Shown here: positions 21,912-31,080 of the stretch, piece by piece
Position numbering within the stretch: the stretch's first letter is position 1
Layout: each line of letters starts with the position of its first letter
DNA from: Lophium mytilinum
Lineage: Eukaryota; Ascomycota; Dothideomycetes; Mytilinidiales; Mytilinidiaceae
Assembly (NCBI GenBank): GCA_010093605.1
Contig: MU004190.1
Span: 1,633,599-1,697,598, forward strand
Direction: 5' to 3'
DNA length: 64,000 nucleotides
Made by a program: the position numbers and the translations under genes
Notes under the pieces: generated by a model
Database searches by the model: none
The model's input: only the letters and a program-made list of their open reading frames with translations
Told to the model about the DNA's origin: nothing

Positions 21912-22212
21912 GGCACGCGCTAGTCGAGTATGTCTGCTCCGGCCATGGCATTCTGGACTTTTTTCCGGCGCACGCCAAGATGGATGATTCGTTCTCGCTG
22001 ATGGGTAGTTCGTTAATGGGCTGTTGGATTTGAGTTCAGTAAAAGTTTTACCCAATTGCCCAGTGCAGTGGTACCTCCGTAATCGGATGTCGTCAGAACT
22101 CAACGAGCAAGACTCGGGTGACAAGCGAGGACGAGCGGGATTTGAAGTTACCACGTCTTTAGCACTGCATCTGCTTGATGGAGATGGTGAAGGTGTTCTG
22201 ACCCGTACATGC
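21912..22212 (+). ncRNA. H/ACA-like RNA unit 20 (second subfamily)
   Basis: GGCACGCGC start, GCGCACGCC closing arm, hinge AAGATGGATGA, shared CCCAGTGCAGTGG and GGGATTTGAAGTTACCACG blocks, end TGACCCGTACATGC (ACA 22207-22209). Confidence 0.65.
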
Positions 22213-22353
22213 CCTGTCGATCACAGGCTGCCTGGCCTAGCGCTAGAGCTTCGAGGCCAGAGACCGGATTGCTAACGAGGCGTCAAGCTAGATGAGAAAG
22301 AGCTGGAAGATCAGAGGTGCCGGCATTACCTTGGCCTTCGAGTCGAACCTCAC

Positions 22354-22653
22354 GACACGCGCCGGTCGGGTACGTCTGCTTCGGCCGTGGCGTCCTCGAC
22401 CGTTTCCGCGCACGCCAAGATCGAGAATTCGCCCTCGTCGGTGGGCAGTTGGATTTGAGTTATGCAGGCAGCGAAGCGACCGAGACCCGAAGGTCCAGTG
22501 CAGTGGTATTTCCGTAATCGGAAGTTGTCAAAACTCAACGAGCATGCCTCGTCTCAGACAACAAGCGAGGGCGAGCTGGATTTGAAGTTACCACGGACTC
22601 AGCGCTGCACAGCCATCAATGGAGCCGGTGAACGTATTCTGACCCGTATATAT
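22354..22653 (+). ncRNA. H/ACA-like RNA unit 21 (second subfamily, altered ACA box)
   Basis: GACACGCGC start, CTTCGGCCGTGGC apical part, GCGCACGCC arm, hinge AAGATCGAG, shared CCAGTGCAGTGG and GGATTTGAAGTTACCACG blocks. At the expected box the sequence reads ATA (22648-22650) instead of ACA. AUA is a tolerated variant in some H/ACA RNAs. Confidence 0.55.
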
Positions 22654-22778
22654 CACCCTATTCTCTCGGCCACGGAGTCTTGGGCCTAGCGCCGATGCTT
22701 CGAGGCTGAACTACTAATTTCCACAGATGCGCCGGCAGAAGGAGTCGCGGGAGGAGAATGGCGATCGACACGAAACCA

Positions 22779-23070
22779 GGCACGCGCTAGTCGAGTGTGT
22801 CTGCTACGGCAGTGGCATCCTCAATTCGCAAGCCAAGATTGATAGGTCGCCCTCGCTGGTGGGATATTGGATTTGAGTGGGAGTGGATTAATTGCGATGG
22901 AGTCACCCAGTGCAGTGGGTAGATCAACCGTAATCGGAAGTTGTCAATTACCCCACGAGCATGGCGAGACTCGGACAACAAGCGAGGGCGAACGGGATTT
23001 GAAGTTACCACGGATCCAGCGCTGCACAGCCTTCAATGGAGCCGGTGAAGGTGTTCTGACCCGTACATAC
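22779..23070 (+). ncRNA. H/ACA-like RNA unit 22 (second subfamily)
   Basis: GGCACGCGC start, hinge AAGATTGATAGG, shared GGATTTGAAGTTACCACG and CATGGCGAGACTCGG blocks, ACA at 23065-23067. A TACTAAC branch site (23123-23129) and TTACAG acceptor follow. Confidence 0.65.
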
Positions 23071-23164
23071 TTCTTTTCGACCTCGAAGTCACCAGCTAGG
23101 CAACGGCGCCTCGGGGTTGAGCTACTAACCCCTTACAGATACGGTCAACCAGAGGCATAACCGC

Positions 23165-23448
23165 GGCACGCGATATTTGACTTGTCTGCTTCGGCGGTGG
23201 CATACTCAACATACGCACGCCAAGATTGATAGTTCGTTCTCGCTGGTGGGCTGTTCGTTCTCGCTGGTGGGCTGTTGGACGCGGCAAGACTCAACACGGG
23301 GAAGCACCCCAGTGCAGTGGGAGACGAACCGTAACCGGAAGTCGGTTTCGGTAACGACAACGCGAGGACGAGCGGGATTTGAAGTTACCACGTACTCAGC
23401 ACTGCAACGCATGATGGGGACGGTGGAGGTGTTCTGACCCGTACATCT
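23165..23448 (+). ncRNA. H/ACA-like RNA unit 23 (second subfamily)
   Basis: GGCACGCGA start, GCTTCGGCGGTGGC apical part, CGCACGCC arm, hinge AAGATTGATAG, an exact internal 21-bp duplication (23232-23252 and 23253-23273), shared GGATTTGAAGTTACCACG block and ACA at 23443-23445. Only 26 nt separate it from the upstream acceptor, with no visible donor. Confidence 0.6.
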
Positions 23449-23569
23449 CTCGCTACGGAAATGCCGGGCCTGGTGTTGGCCCTTCGATGCTAGCTTGCTA
23501 ATCATTCGCGCCTACGCGACGGTGGATTTCAGACCTGCGATTCTCCGCTCAGGCTGGTATTAGTCTCAC

Positions 23570-23892
23570 GGCACGCACCGATTGAGTATGCGGCTCCGGC
23601 GATGGCATCCTCGATTTGCACAAGGCGCACGCCAAGATCGATCATTTTTCTCTGCTAGTGGGCTCCGGGGGGTGAGTTCCAGCGGGTTAGCATAAGGGAG
23701 TCGGCAGTTCCACACAGACCACTGGACACCCAGTGCAGGGGGATAAGATCCGTAATCGGAAGTCGTGCGGAACTCGGTGGGTTGATGGCTTTTTTGACGA
23801 CGAAGGCGGAGACGAGCGGGATTTGAAGTTACCACGGATTCAGCGCTGCACCGCGTAATGGAGCCGGTGAAGGTTTCCTGACCCGAACATGT
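23570..23892 (+). ncRNA. H/ACA-like RNA unit 24 (second subfamily)
   Basis: GGCACGCAC start, GCTCCGGCGATGGC apical part, GCGCACGCC arm, hinge AAGATCGATCA, shared GGATTTGAAGTTACCACG block, end TGACCCGAACATGT (ACA 23887-23889). Last unit seen. Confidence 0.6.
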
Positions 23893-24768
23893 TCTATCGC
23901 GTTGAATGCGATGGTGTTGATGCTGAGGGACGTTGGAGGTTAGGATAAGGTTGGAGTTGAGTATGTTAGCGTTTACCGTTCCGAATTCCTTTTGCTGGTT
24001 AGATCAATGCTTACGTACTGACGTCCCAGCTTCAAGGGGCGTCTTAGATCCTTGACTACCTCCCCACGACCTATGCTAGAGTAGATTTGATTCTGGGTAT
24101 TTATCGAATAGATCTGTCAACCTTGTCAGCTTCCCCGTCCAAATGTTATGCGCAACTTTCGGTCCGCTTTCGCTCTGCCCGATATTATGACGCCCACCAA
24201 TCATAGATCTAAAGAACGTTGTATGTCCTTTGAAAGGTGGCGGGCTTCATCGGGGGTCCCTCCAATGGCGTGGTATTGCGCGCTTGATGCTGGGCTATGG
24301 CCCATTGTCATCCAATCCCGCGGAGGTTTGCGGTCCAAAGGTGTGTCAATTATCCTGCTCCTCGCTGATCCACAGATTCCCGTTCCGTATTTTCCCCTCT
24401 CCCTCCCTCGATGGCATGCTTCACGCAGTCATCCAGTCAGTCAATAGTCTAGGTAATTCGGTCTGATTTGAAGCGGTTATCCAAAGAAACTCCCTCTTCG
24501 GCCCTCCCCTCGTTCGATCAGCATGCTCCAAACCACACCAAACTCTTTACAGCTTTTCCCGACCCTCATAGAGCTGGAGATTATATCAGCTTTGCAACAC
24601 AAAGGGCACTTCGCTGAAGCATACTGTTCCATATCCGATATCCTCCAATGATCAACCGCACGCGCGCAGAGTCAGACACACCAAGGTAGCTCGCAGCCCT
24701 GGACTTCCGCGCAAGAACGTCGCTAGGCTCGGCTGATATAGAAACTACCACGATGTAGTAGGATTCGC
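23893..24768. other. no supported gene downstream of the RNA cluster
   Basis: This presumably holds the 3' end of the host transcript. The 60-100-codon ORFs here (for example 24148-24447, plus) show no domain or splice pattern that would justify a call. Confidence 0.4.
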
Positions 24769-25005
24769 TCAAGAGCGCCGCCGTAGCAAGAGGTGGAAGT
24801 AGATGACGGCTAGGAGGATGGCGATGGGGAGGAGGACAGCGAGGTAGGACGGCGCGGCAGGGGCGGACTTCTTCATCTCGTCCAGGCAGGGCGCAAAGGT
24901 ACCGTCGGCGTTCCGCATGATGAAGAATTCGGGTGTCTTTGTGATGAGAGCTCCGCTGGTGTCGACCGCGCGGGACGCTGGATGGCGGCAGAAGATGGCG
25001 GGCAT
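24769..25005 (-). CDS. hypothetical tail-anchored-type small protein, 78 aa
   Basis: A single open frame from an ATG at 25005 to a TGA at 24769-24771. The N-terminal 45 residues are hydrophilic (GALITKTPEFFIMRNADG). A hydrophobic span near the end (YLAVLLPIAILLAVIYFHLL) is followed by RRRS, the topology of a tail-anchored or type II single-span protein. No family is recognised. The clean amphipathic layout is better than chance ORFs nearby, but there is no independent support. Confidence 0.45.
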   Translation of the reverse strand: MPAIFCRHPASRAVDTSGALITKTPEFFIMRNADGTFAPCLDEMKKSAPAAPSYLAVLLPIAILLAVIYFHLLLRRRS

Positions 25006-25321
25006 GGTGGAAGCTTTGAAGATTGTGGAAGAGGGAGTAAGCTGACCTCAGGAGAAGGGTTGAAGTATGGGCAATATGAGTGTTCTTTTACAATCAGTCT
25101 CACAGCTGGCTGCTGACCTTGAAGCCCTCATTTTCGAGGGAAGGGTCTCGCTAGGAAAGGCTTAGCGCCAATTTCCACCGCACGATACAAAAAGCTTCTC
25201 GTCGCCTCCCCTCCTTCTCTCCTACAAGGCGATCCGCCCGTCAATTGCGCACGGCGCCTGCGTCTGAAGAGAGTCATCCATAGCCTCCTCTCACCATTCA
25301 CGACATTGATTTTTGTACATT

Positions 25322-25555
25322 ATGGCTTTGCCCGTTTGGTGTCGGAACATATTGAACTTCTTGAGCTGTGGACCGGGAGTGGCCTTTCTACTGCCCATCT
25401 TCCTGGTTCACTACGGCTCATACATACTATTCGGACAGCAATATACTGGCGAGAACTACCGCGTTTGGGCTATGACGCCATGCGCTGAGTGGTGCAGAAT
25501 TGTTGTGAACCCTCAAGTAGCTTGTAAGATGTTATTACCTCTCAGGTGTATATGA
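25322..25555 (+). CDS. possible small membrane protein, 77 aa
   Basis: It starts MALPVWCRNILNFLSCGPGV with a hydrophobic segment at about 20-38 (VAFLLPIFLVHYGSYILF), then a Cys-containing part (MTPCAEWCRIVVNPQVA). A GTAAGA after the NPQVA region may be a donor, so the last residues could differ. Nothing is recognised. It may be chance. Confidence 0.3.
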   Translation: MALPVWCRNILNFLSCGPGVAFLLPIFLVHYGSYILFGQQYTGENYRVWAMTPCAEWCRIVVNPQVACKMLLPLRCI

Positions 25556-25609
25556 GGGCAGAGCGGATGAGGAGGAGATAAAGAAGAAATGCACACCTCC
25601 CGTGTCTCC

Positions 25610-25850
25610 ATACAGTACTAGGCCATAAGTCTGGGCATAAGAACTGATTTCTGCTTGGCTCTGAGTTGCTCACTTGACACCACTGTTGGGGATAGCCTGG
25701 TTGCTAAGTAGTTAGTTAGTAAAGAGATAGTCTAATCTGTAATGCTTGAAACTTAATCTTGCTGTTAGATCTAGGGAGTCTTGTGGGGTACCCCAAGCAG
25801 TGGTGAATCAGGGTGCCTAGACTTGTAGCCTATCACTGTAATAGAGGGCC
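25610..25850 (+). repeat. dispersed SINE-like repeat, copy 4
   Basis: It starts ACAGTACTAGGCC and runs through CTCACTTGACACCACTGTTG, GATAGCCTGGTTGCTAAGTA, AGTCTAATCTGTAATGCTTG and CCCCAAGCAGTGGTGAATCA to CCTATCACTGTAATAGAGGG. It has more C-to-T type change than copy 5. Confidence 0.7.
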
Positions 25851-26944
25851 CTGCGGAGGAGTAGGCGGGGAGGAGGGGGCTGCTGTGGGGTGGGTTCTGG
25901 ATGCTGCTCCCGTGCTATTTGCCGTAGTGGAGGATAAGCTGGGCCGCCTCATGCCCATGCAAGCTGTTTCTCTGCTGATACAAAGTTCTGTGTGCTATTA
26001 TTTGAAGTGGCTGGCTCTACGCTGTCCTGTGATGATGATTTTGGAAGTATCAGTCAGCGAAGTCGATATTGGATAGACGGAGCCTCCTGTCCTGATGCCC
26101 ATATGCGACCGTTTGAGATGCTCTAATACGTCGTCAATATTTCACTGGAATTGAGTATTTCGCGGTTTGGTCTTGATCTCGCTGATGGCGAGTAATCTAA
26201 CACCCCTGCGTTTCCCTAAGATCGTCAGATGAGTCCTAGCTGTTGATCTCTTCTTCTATATATTGCAAAATCCATGCCGCCGTCGGAGGGGCCCCAGCTG
26301 TGCGCAGCAATGACGAAAGAAACAACCGTCTTCATGATTGGGCGCACGCTATCACATCACCATACTTCTAGCTCTTACTAGAGCACGGGTGCAAAGGCTC
26401 TCGATCTCAGTAATACTGCACGGCGCGCAACGGTTGAAGTTAGTTGCACTAATGCAGATTTCTTGGGCTTGCAATCTCTTTGGATGGCCTGACTCGCGCA
26501 TACTTCGACCTTTAGTTGGAGCATGTCGAAAGGGGTATTCAGGATTGTGATAGCTTTCAATACACATATTTCTTTCCATATTTAAGAGCATTTCGCATGC
26601 GTTTGAAGAAGTAATGCATATATTGCGATAGCATAATTTGAGATGTAAGTGCGCCCGCGGCGTAGATCAGGCACACCAAAGCGGTGATGTTTATGTGCGT
26701 CTGAAGGCTTTCTGAACCGGAAGCGTTTCTAGAACGCTCAAGTCGAAGCGTATTTGCAGACAATCGATCTGCTTTCGGACTACTAGGCCTTCGCTAGACA
26801 TAGCTAGTTATGAGGTAGAGAGATGCAATGATGGTACACGCGGAGCAATGATAGGCGGTTTCCAAATTCTGGCATAAATGGACGAGTTTGAGGTAACTAC
26901 CTTCCTCTGATATGTGCGTGTGAGAGAATGCTGGTGGAATTGCG
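25851..26944. other. no supported gene
   Basis: Unique sequence between two SINE-like copies. Only short ORFs of up to 87 codons, without domains. Confidence 0.4.
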
Positions 26945-27182
26945 TACAGTACTAGGCCTTGATTCTGGGCATCTCGACTTATTACAGGTTAGATCCAACT
27001 TGCTCACTCCACACCACCGTTGGGGGTAGCCTGGCTGCTGAGCTGCCAAATAGTCAAAAGCAGTCTAATCTAGACTGCTTGAACCTCGACATCGCCTTTA
27101 GACCTTGAAAACGATCTGGGGGAACCCCCAAGTAGTGGCGAACCAGTGTGCTCAGACTTGTGGCTTGTCACTGGAGAAGGCC
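26945..27182 (+). repeat. dispersed SINE-like repeat, copy 5 (best preserved)
   Basis: About 240 bp starting TACAGTACTAGGCC, with GGGGTAGCCTGGCTGCTGAG about 50 nt before GACTGCTTGAACCTCGACAT, then CCCCCAAGTAGTGGCGAACC and GGCTTGTCACTGGAGAAGG. TAGCCTGGCTG and GCTTGAACCTC resemble the A and B boxes of a pol III promoter (TRGYNNANNNG; GGTTCGANNCC), hence the SINE suggestion. That is inference. No poly-A tail or clear target duplication was found. Confidence 0.65.
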
Positions 27183-27555
27183 GGATAATAATCTGGGGCA
27201 TCTAAAACGTTAAGGAGACCATTTTAGGGTCTGATTGACCCTATCTAGTGTCGGAGTGTGCACTGAAGAGATTTAGCGGCCCATGACGAGGAACAATGCT
27301 CATACCACCCATATATCCGGGTGTTTAGGCAGCAGATATTTGGGACGTGGCTAAGATCTATGTCGATGTGTAGTGTTATGTGATGGGGCTGCGAGTCAAA
27401 TATCTTGTTTGTACTCTGTGCACAACTTTTTTGACTATGTCAACTTTAATTGTATCTAATTGCTTAATGATTCTATTTACCTAGGCTGCAATCACTTCCA
27501 TAAGTGTTCAATAATATAAATGATATGCCGCCTCTCCTGCTAAATTGTGCATCTC

Positions 27556-28410
27556 TCAAAAGAGTTTTCGCGGAGAGTCCTCAGGATGTTCCTTCAGCCC
27601 ACGCCAATCATCACTAACCGCTGCTATCCATCCTACGTCCGTTGGCGACGCGTGCTCCCAAGATTTGGTCGCCCCCAGCACCATCCGTACAAAACCCGAG
27701 TTTGCCACCCGATATTTGTGTATTTGTATTTTACTATTGCAAGCTGGGCCTGTGCAATGGAGTATCTGGGGCTCTGATGCCCATCTGCGAAGGTCGTGCC
27801 TGATGTACTTTGGAAAGCAGTAGTCAGAACAAAGCCCCTTATATCCTCCCGAATACATGGGGTAACTTCTATTATCGAACATCGTTGAAGTAGTTTGTAG
27901 GATTTTATCATCTTTCAAATGCAGGTGAGGGCAGAGCGGATGGTCGGTTTCGTTCAGCGTGCTCGTTAGTCTTGACAGACGCTTTGAAGGTGTAATGTCG
28001 GCGGGAACGCTCATTGCTTCAAAGAACGATTGATGGTGGAAAGATGTCCATGCGTGGGTACAGTCGTAGGCGGCAGATGTTCTTGAAGTCGTGACGCACG
28101 GTAAGATGTCTCCATGATGAGAGGAGTGTACATGTCGATGGTTGGTGTGGGTGCACGATATATAGTCCTTCCGCCGTGCAAAGTCTTTGAATTCGGAGTA
28201 TGTGAAGCTGCGGTGTGCACAGAGCCGGTACCTGTTTTCTAATGCCATTCCTCGACACCGGCGCTCTAGTGATGGATTTCTCATTTGCTGCGGTGAGAAG
28301 ACATAAGCAGGATGACGCTTCCCAGACGCGCTGCACCAGATGCGAAAGTATTGAAGGATATTCTTAGACGTGATCGGCACCGGCGTCGGCGGATCTGGGT
28401 GCTTTGCCAC
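27556..28410 (-). CDS. uncharacterised fungal protein, 284 aa, single exon
   Basis: One uninterrupted frame on the minus strand from an ATG at 28410 to a TGA at 27556-27558, in a region where other ORFs are short. The composition is balanced, with evenly spaced Cys and His residues (CRGMALENRYRLCAHRSFTY, TDHPLCPHLHL, GLCSDYCFP, ILHCTGPACNSKIQIHKYR). The motifs IRHDLRRWASEP and MVLGATKSWEHASPTDVGW look like conserved protein sequence. The Cys/His spacing could bind metal, but I match no named domain. Function unknown. Confidence 0.7.
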   Translation of the reverse strand: MAKHPDPPTPVPITSKNILQYFRIWCSASGKRHPAYVFSPQQMRNPSLERRCRGMALENRYRLCAHRSFTYSEFKDFARRKDYISCTHTNHRHVHSSHHGDILPCVTTSRTSAAYDCTHAWTSFHHQSFFEAMSVPADITPSKRLSRLTSTLNETDHPLCPHLHLKDDKILQTTSTMFDNRSYPMYSGGYKGLCSDYCFPKYIRHDLRRWASEPQILHCTGPACNSKIQIHKYRVANSGFVRMVLGATKSWEHASPTDVGWIAAVSDDWRGLKEHPEDSPRKLF

Positions 28411-28781
28411 CTATTCTGAGATAGATTTTCTTTCCAAGGAGGAAACTATGCACATAGGCAGCAAAAAGGGGTGGCCCAAGCGCCCCACAAAGTCCTTTTG
28501 TTGACGGCCGCAACGAAAGCTCCGACTCTTCGGCCCACTACACGACAATCTACGTAAGTCTTGGAATCACCTTTCAAAACGTCCCATGAAGCTAATAGCA
28601 GTGCTCTAGCAGTGCTCTAGATCACTGTAGGGGTGACGCTACGTTCGAGACCAGCACCGAGCAGTAGCAGCAGCAAGCAAGCTCCACATCCGCGACAAGA
28701 AGCCAGAACCACCTCCACAACCTCCACGTCACCAGCTTCTCCGCCCTCTCTTCCTCGACCTCCGCCGTCGTCACCACTACC

Positions 28782-29204
28782 ATGCCGCCGCGTCGAGTCC
28801 GCCGCTGGGACCTTGGGGCGCCGCCGCCGGTGGATCGGGTCGCTTTGCAGACCAGGATCGAGTTGGCCGCTGAGCGCCGCGCCGCCGCCTACCTCCGCGC
28901 CAGAGAAGCTGCCGAAGAGGCCCTCCGCTTGCTCGGGTGGGGGCTGCAGATGCGCCGCCGGGGTGCTGTTGAGCAGGCCCGTTCCCTGGGGGAGGTCCGG
29001 GTGCCGCGAGTAATGGAGCCCTTCAGTGTGGCATTTTGCACGTACTTTCGTCTGGAGCGGAGGGTGATTGGGGACCTTCGGCGGGAGTTCACGTCTCGTG
29101 GCTGGCGGGTGCCCCATGGGGCGAGGCGGATGAGGCAGTGGGAGGAGTTGTTGGCGGCGTTGGCGTGGGAGTTGGGCCAGTCGTGGGACGAGATTGTGGA
29201 CTAG
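28782..29204 (+). CDS. hypothetical Arg/Glu-rich helical protein, 140 aa
   Basis: ATG at 28782 to TAG at 29202-29204, in a GC-rich patch surrounded by AT-richer DNA. It starts MPPRRVRRWDLGAPPPVDRV, then a strongly helical stretch (LQTRIELAAERRAAAYLRAR, EAAEEALRLLGWGLQMRRRG), then VMEPFSVAFCTYFRLERRVI and a Trp-rich end (MRQWEELLAALAWELGQSWD). The codon third positions are G/C-rich, unlike the neighbours. No family is recognised. The base composition jump may mark a transferred or mobile origin (inference). Confidence 0.5.
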   Translation: MPPRRVRRWDLGAPPPVDRVALQTRIELAAERRAAAYLRAREAAEEALRLLGWGLQMRRRGAVEQARSLGEVRVPRVMEPFSVAFCTYFRLERRVIGDLRREFTSRGWRVPHGARRMRQWEELLAALAWELGQSWDEIVD

Positions 29205-30690
29205 ATAGATGTTTGGACTGGAGAGAGCTTCCTCGCCGTGACCTTGTGGCAATAAAAGTTCTGTTTGCCTGTCTGACTAAAGAACTTACCTATGCGTGAT
29301 CATGCGATGGCTATGACTGTAAGCTCTAATCTTGGTGTCTTGACCTGCCGTTTTGAGTTATGTTTATAGCTATCATGGGTCTCCTGGGCTTTTGATAGAT
29401 TAGACGGGCTGATGTAAAGGCTTATGCGTTTTGAATTGAGACTATGGAGTTAGTATAGTACTAAAGGCCATGAAGGTTACCTGGCAGTATGACCTCCAGA
29501 GACAGAGTGATGTAATTATTTAGCGTTCCAAATTAGCCGCATGGAGCTTGTAGCAGACAGCGGTATACTCACGCCATGGAGATTCTCCGAGATAGACGCT
29601 TTTCGATGAGTACGTGATGTAACGGTGCAGACTTCTCAAATGAGGACCGGAGTCCAAGCCTATTGACGATAGCTTCACACCCTTTAGGACCATCCTATAC
29701 ATGTAGCTTTAGCATGGCAAAGGATGTCAAGTTCTTCACATCCTAGATTGAGCGCGTGAAACGGCGGTCCCGCTATGGCAGTGAAGCGGCAGCATACCTG
29801 CAAGTAGCTGTCAAATAAGGAAGCATCATGACCTCATTTTGAAGGCCTTTTTCCGTTATATCATCCGGCTTCCCATGAAAGTCCATCATGATATGAGTGT
29901 ACTCGGAGAGCCTTCAAAAAAATGCGCCTTACCGCAAGAGTACGAGACTGGAGGCCCGGATTTGGGAATTCAGGGGATCTCATCTTCACTCTAGCAAGCA
30001 CTGGACAAGCATATGCATATCTTCGGGTTCGTGCGCGCGCAGTGTTAGGCCCTACAATCGCGTCTGGCGCCCCTGGGTAAACCAGCATAGTGAAGCAAGC
30101 AATTTAAAGCTCGCGCGACCTTGATCCAGAGCTCCGCGGATAGCTATTTCTCCAGCCGTGCGGTATGTCCGAGGGCAACTCTGACTTTGCATCTTCGCGA
30201 TCAGCGAACCGATCGGATCAGCGTGATATACCGTCTAACAAACTCCGTCTGGGTTGCGAGCGCAAAATGCGGGCATGCCGGTTCTGTGATGGAGAAATCG
30301 AGGCTTGGCATCGATGCATCACCAAATGCGGGTCTAGCGAGCGACAACCAGACCATCAACCAACAACGTTCTTCTACCACACTCAGTCCGCGATTCCACT
30401 GCGAAAGGATTCAATCCAGGTAAGAACAGCGAGATAGAGATAAGCTGGAAAGCACTCTGCACGGCTCCAGCGGCCGGCGGGGTGCGCGCAACGACTTATA
30501 GCTGCCCTCCAGCCAATGAGGAAACGCCGCCAATTTGCAAAGACAAGCGCTCACTATGGCTTCATGTCCTAGAACACAAAGCGCGAAGCTGGCTTATGAG
30601 CTGAGCGCATATGAATTGGTAGACTGCGGCTAATGGCTTGACAGCACCAAGACTGAGTTTGCAGACCCCCAGAGACGTCCAAACAGCGAA
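29205..30690. other. no supported gene
   Basis: Short ORFs only. One at 30165-30437 (plus) has a CRFCDGEIEAWHRCITKCG motif with zinc-finger-like Cys spacing, but is 90 codons with no further support. Confidence 0.35.
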
Positions 30691-31080
30691 ATGTCGAGCA
30701 ATCAAGCCGAGCAATCCAGCACGGGTGGTGAACAGGACGGTATATCCAGCGGCGCAGAAAGCATGGGAATTTCGGACATGCTGGACTCCTTTCCGATGCC
30801 GCCAAACCATCGCAGCCGCCGATTCGGGAAGAGCAAGGCCACCGCCGTGGGCGAAGACGTGGAAGGAGCGGAGGTTTCCAGAATGGAGGATATAGAAGAA
30901 GAGAAGGAAGAAGAAGAGCATGAGGACGACAAGGCCGAAGTTCAAGAAAAGAAGAAGGTCGAAGTTCAAGAGACTGAGGAAGATACCAAAAACGAAGACG
31001 AGGAGATTGAGGGCGGATATGAAGGCGACGACGAAAACGATGGTAGTAAGGAAAAGAAGCAGACCTCGAGGGCAGCCTAA
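30691..31080 (+). CDS. possible acidic low-complexity protein, 129 aa
   Basis: MSSNQAEQSSTGGEQDGISS, then RRFGKSKATAVGEDVEGAEV, then a long Glu/Lys-rich half (EEEKEEEEHEDDKAEVQEKK and similar) ending KKQTSRAA. An intrinsically disordered acidic protein is possible. Equally, GAA/GAG runs make long open frames by chance. The opposite strand also has an ORF. No start context decides. Confidence 0.35.
   Translation: MSSNQAEQSSTGGEQDGISSGAESMGISDMLDSFPMPPNHRSRRFGKSKATAVGEDVEGAEVSRMEDIEEEKEEEEHEDDKAEVQEKKKVEVQETEEDTKNEDEEIEGGYEGDDENDGSKEKKQTSRAA

Larger units (their letters stand above)
11612..23892 (+). ncRNA. candidate multi-intron non-coding snoRNA host locus
   Basis: Over 12 kb shows regularly spaced plus-strand splice signals and no protein-coding continuity. 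Clear donors include GTAAGT at 11612, 11951, 12128, 12286, 13904, 17698 and 19209, GTACGT at 14537, 14751 and 15036, GTGAGC at 19672, GTAACT at 20070, GTATGT at 20458 and GTGAGT at 21860. Branch-site/acceptor pairs include CTAAC 14906-14910 with CAG ending 14925, CTGAC 20038-20042 with CAG ending 20053, CTGAC 20409-20413 with CAG ending 20424, and TACTAAC 23123-23129 with CAG ending 23138. Between these signals sit 3 C/D-like and about 24 H/ACA-like RNA units. Exons between units can be as short as 16 nt (20054-20069) and 33 nt (20425-20457), which fits a host transcript with meaningless exons. In 22.7-23.6 kb donors between units are not visible, so splicing there is uncertain. Ends and exact exon structure are inferred. 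Confidence 0.65.

Noticed and set aside
21289-21978. 229-codon minus-strand ORF
   Set aside because: It lies antisense to the RNA units, repeats only because the units repeat, and shows no protein family or splice pattern.
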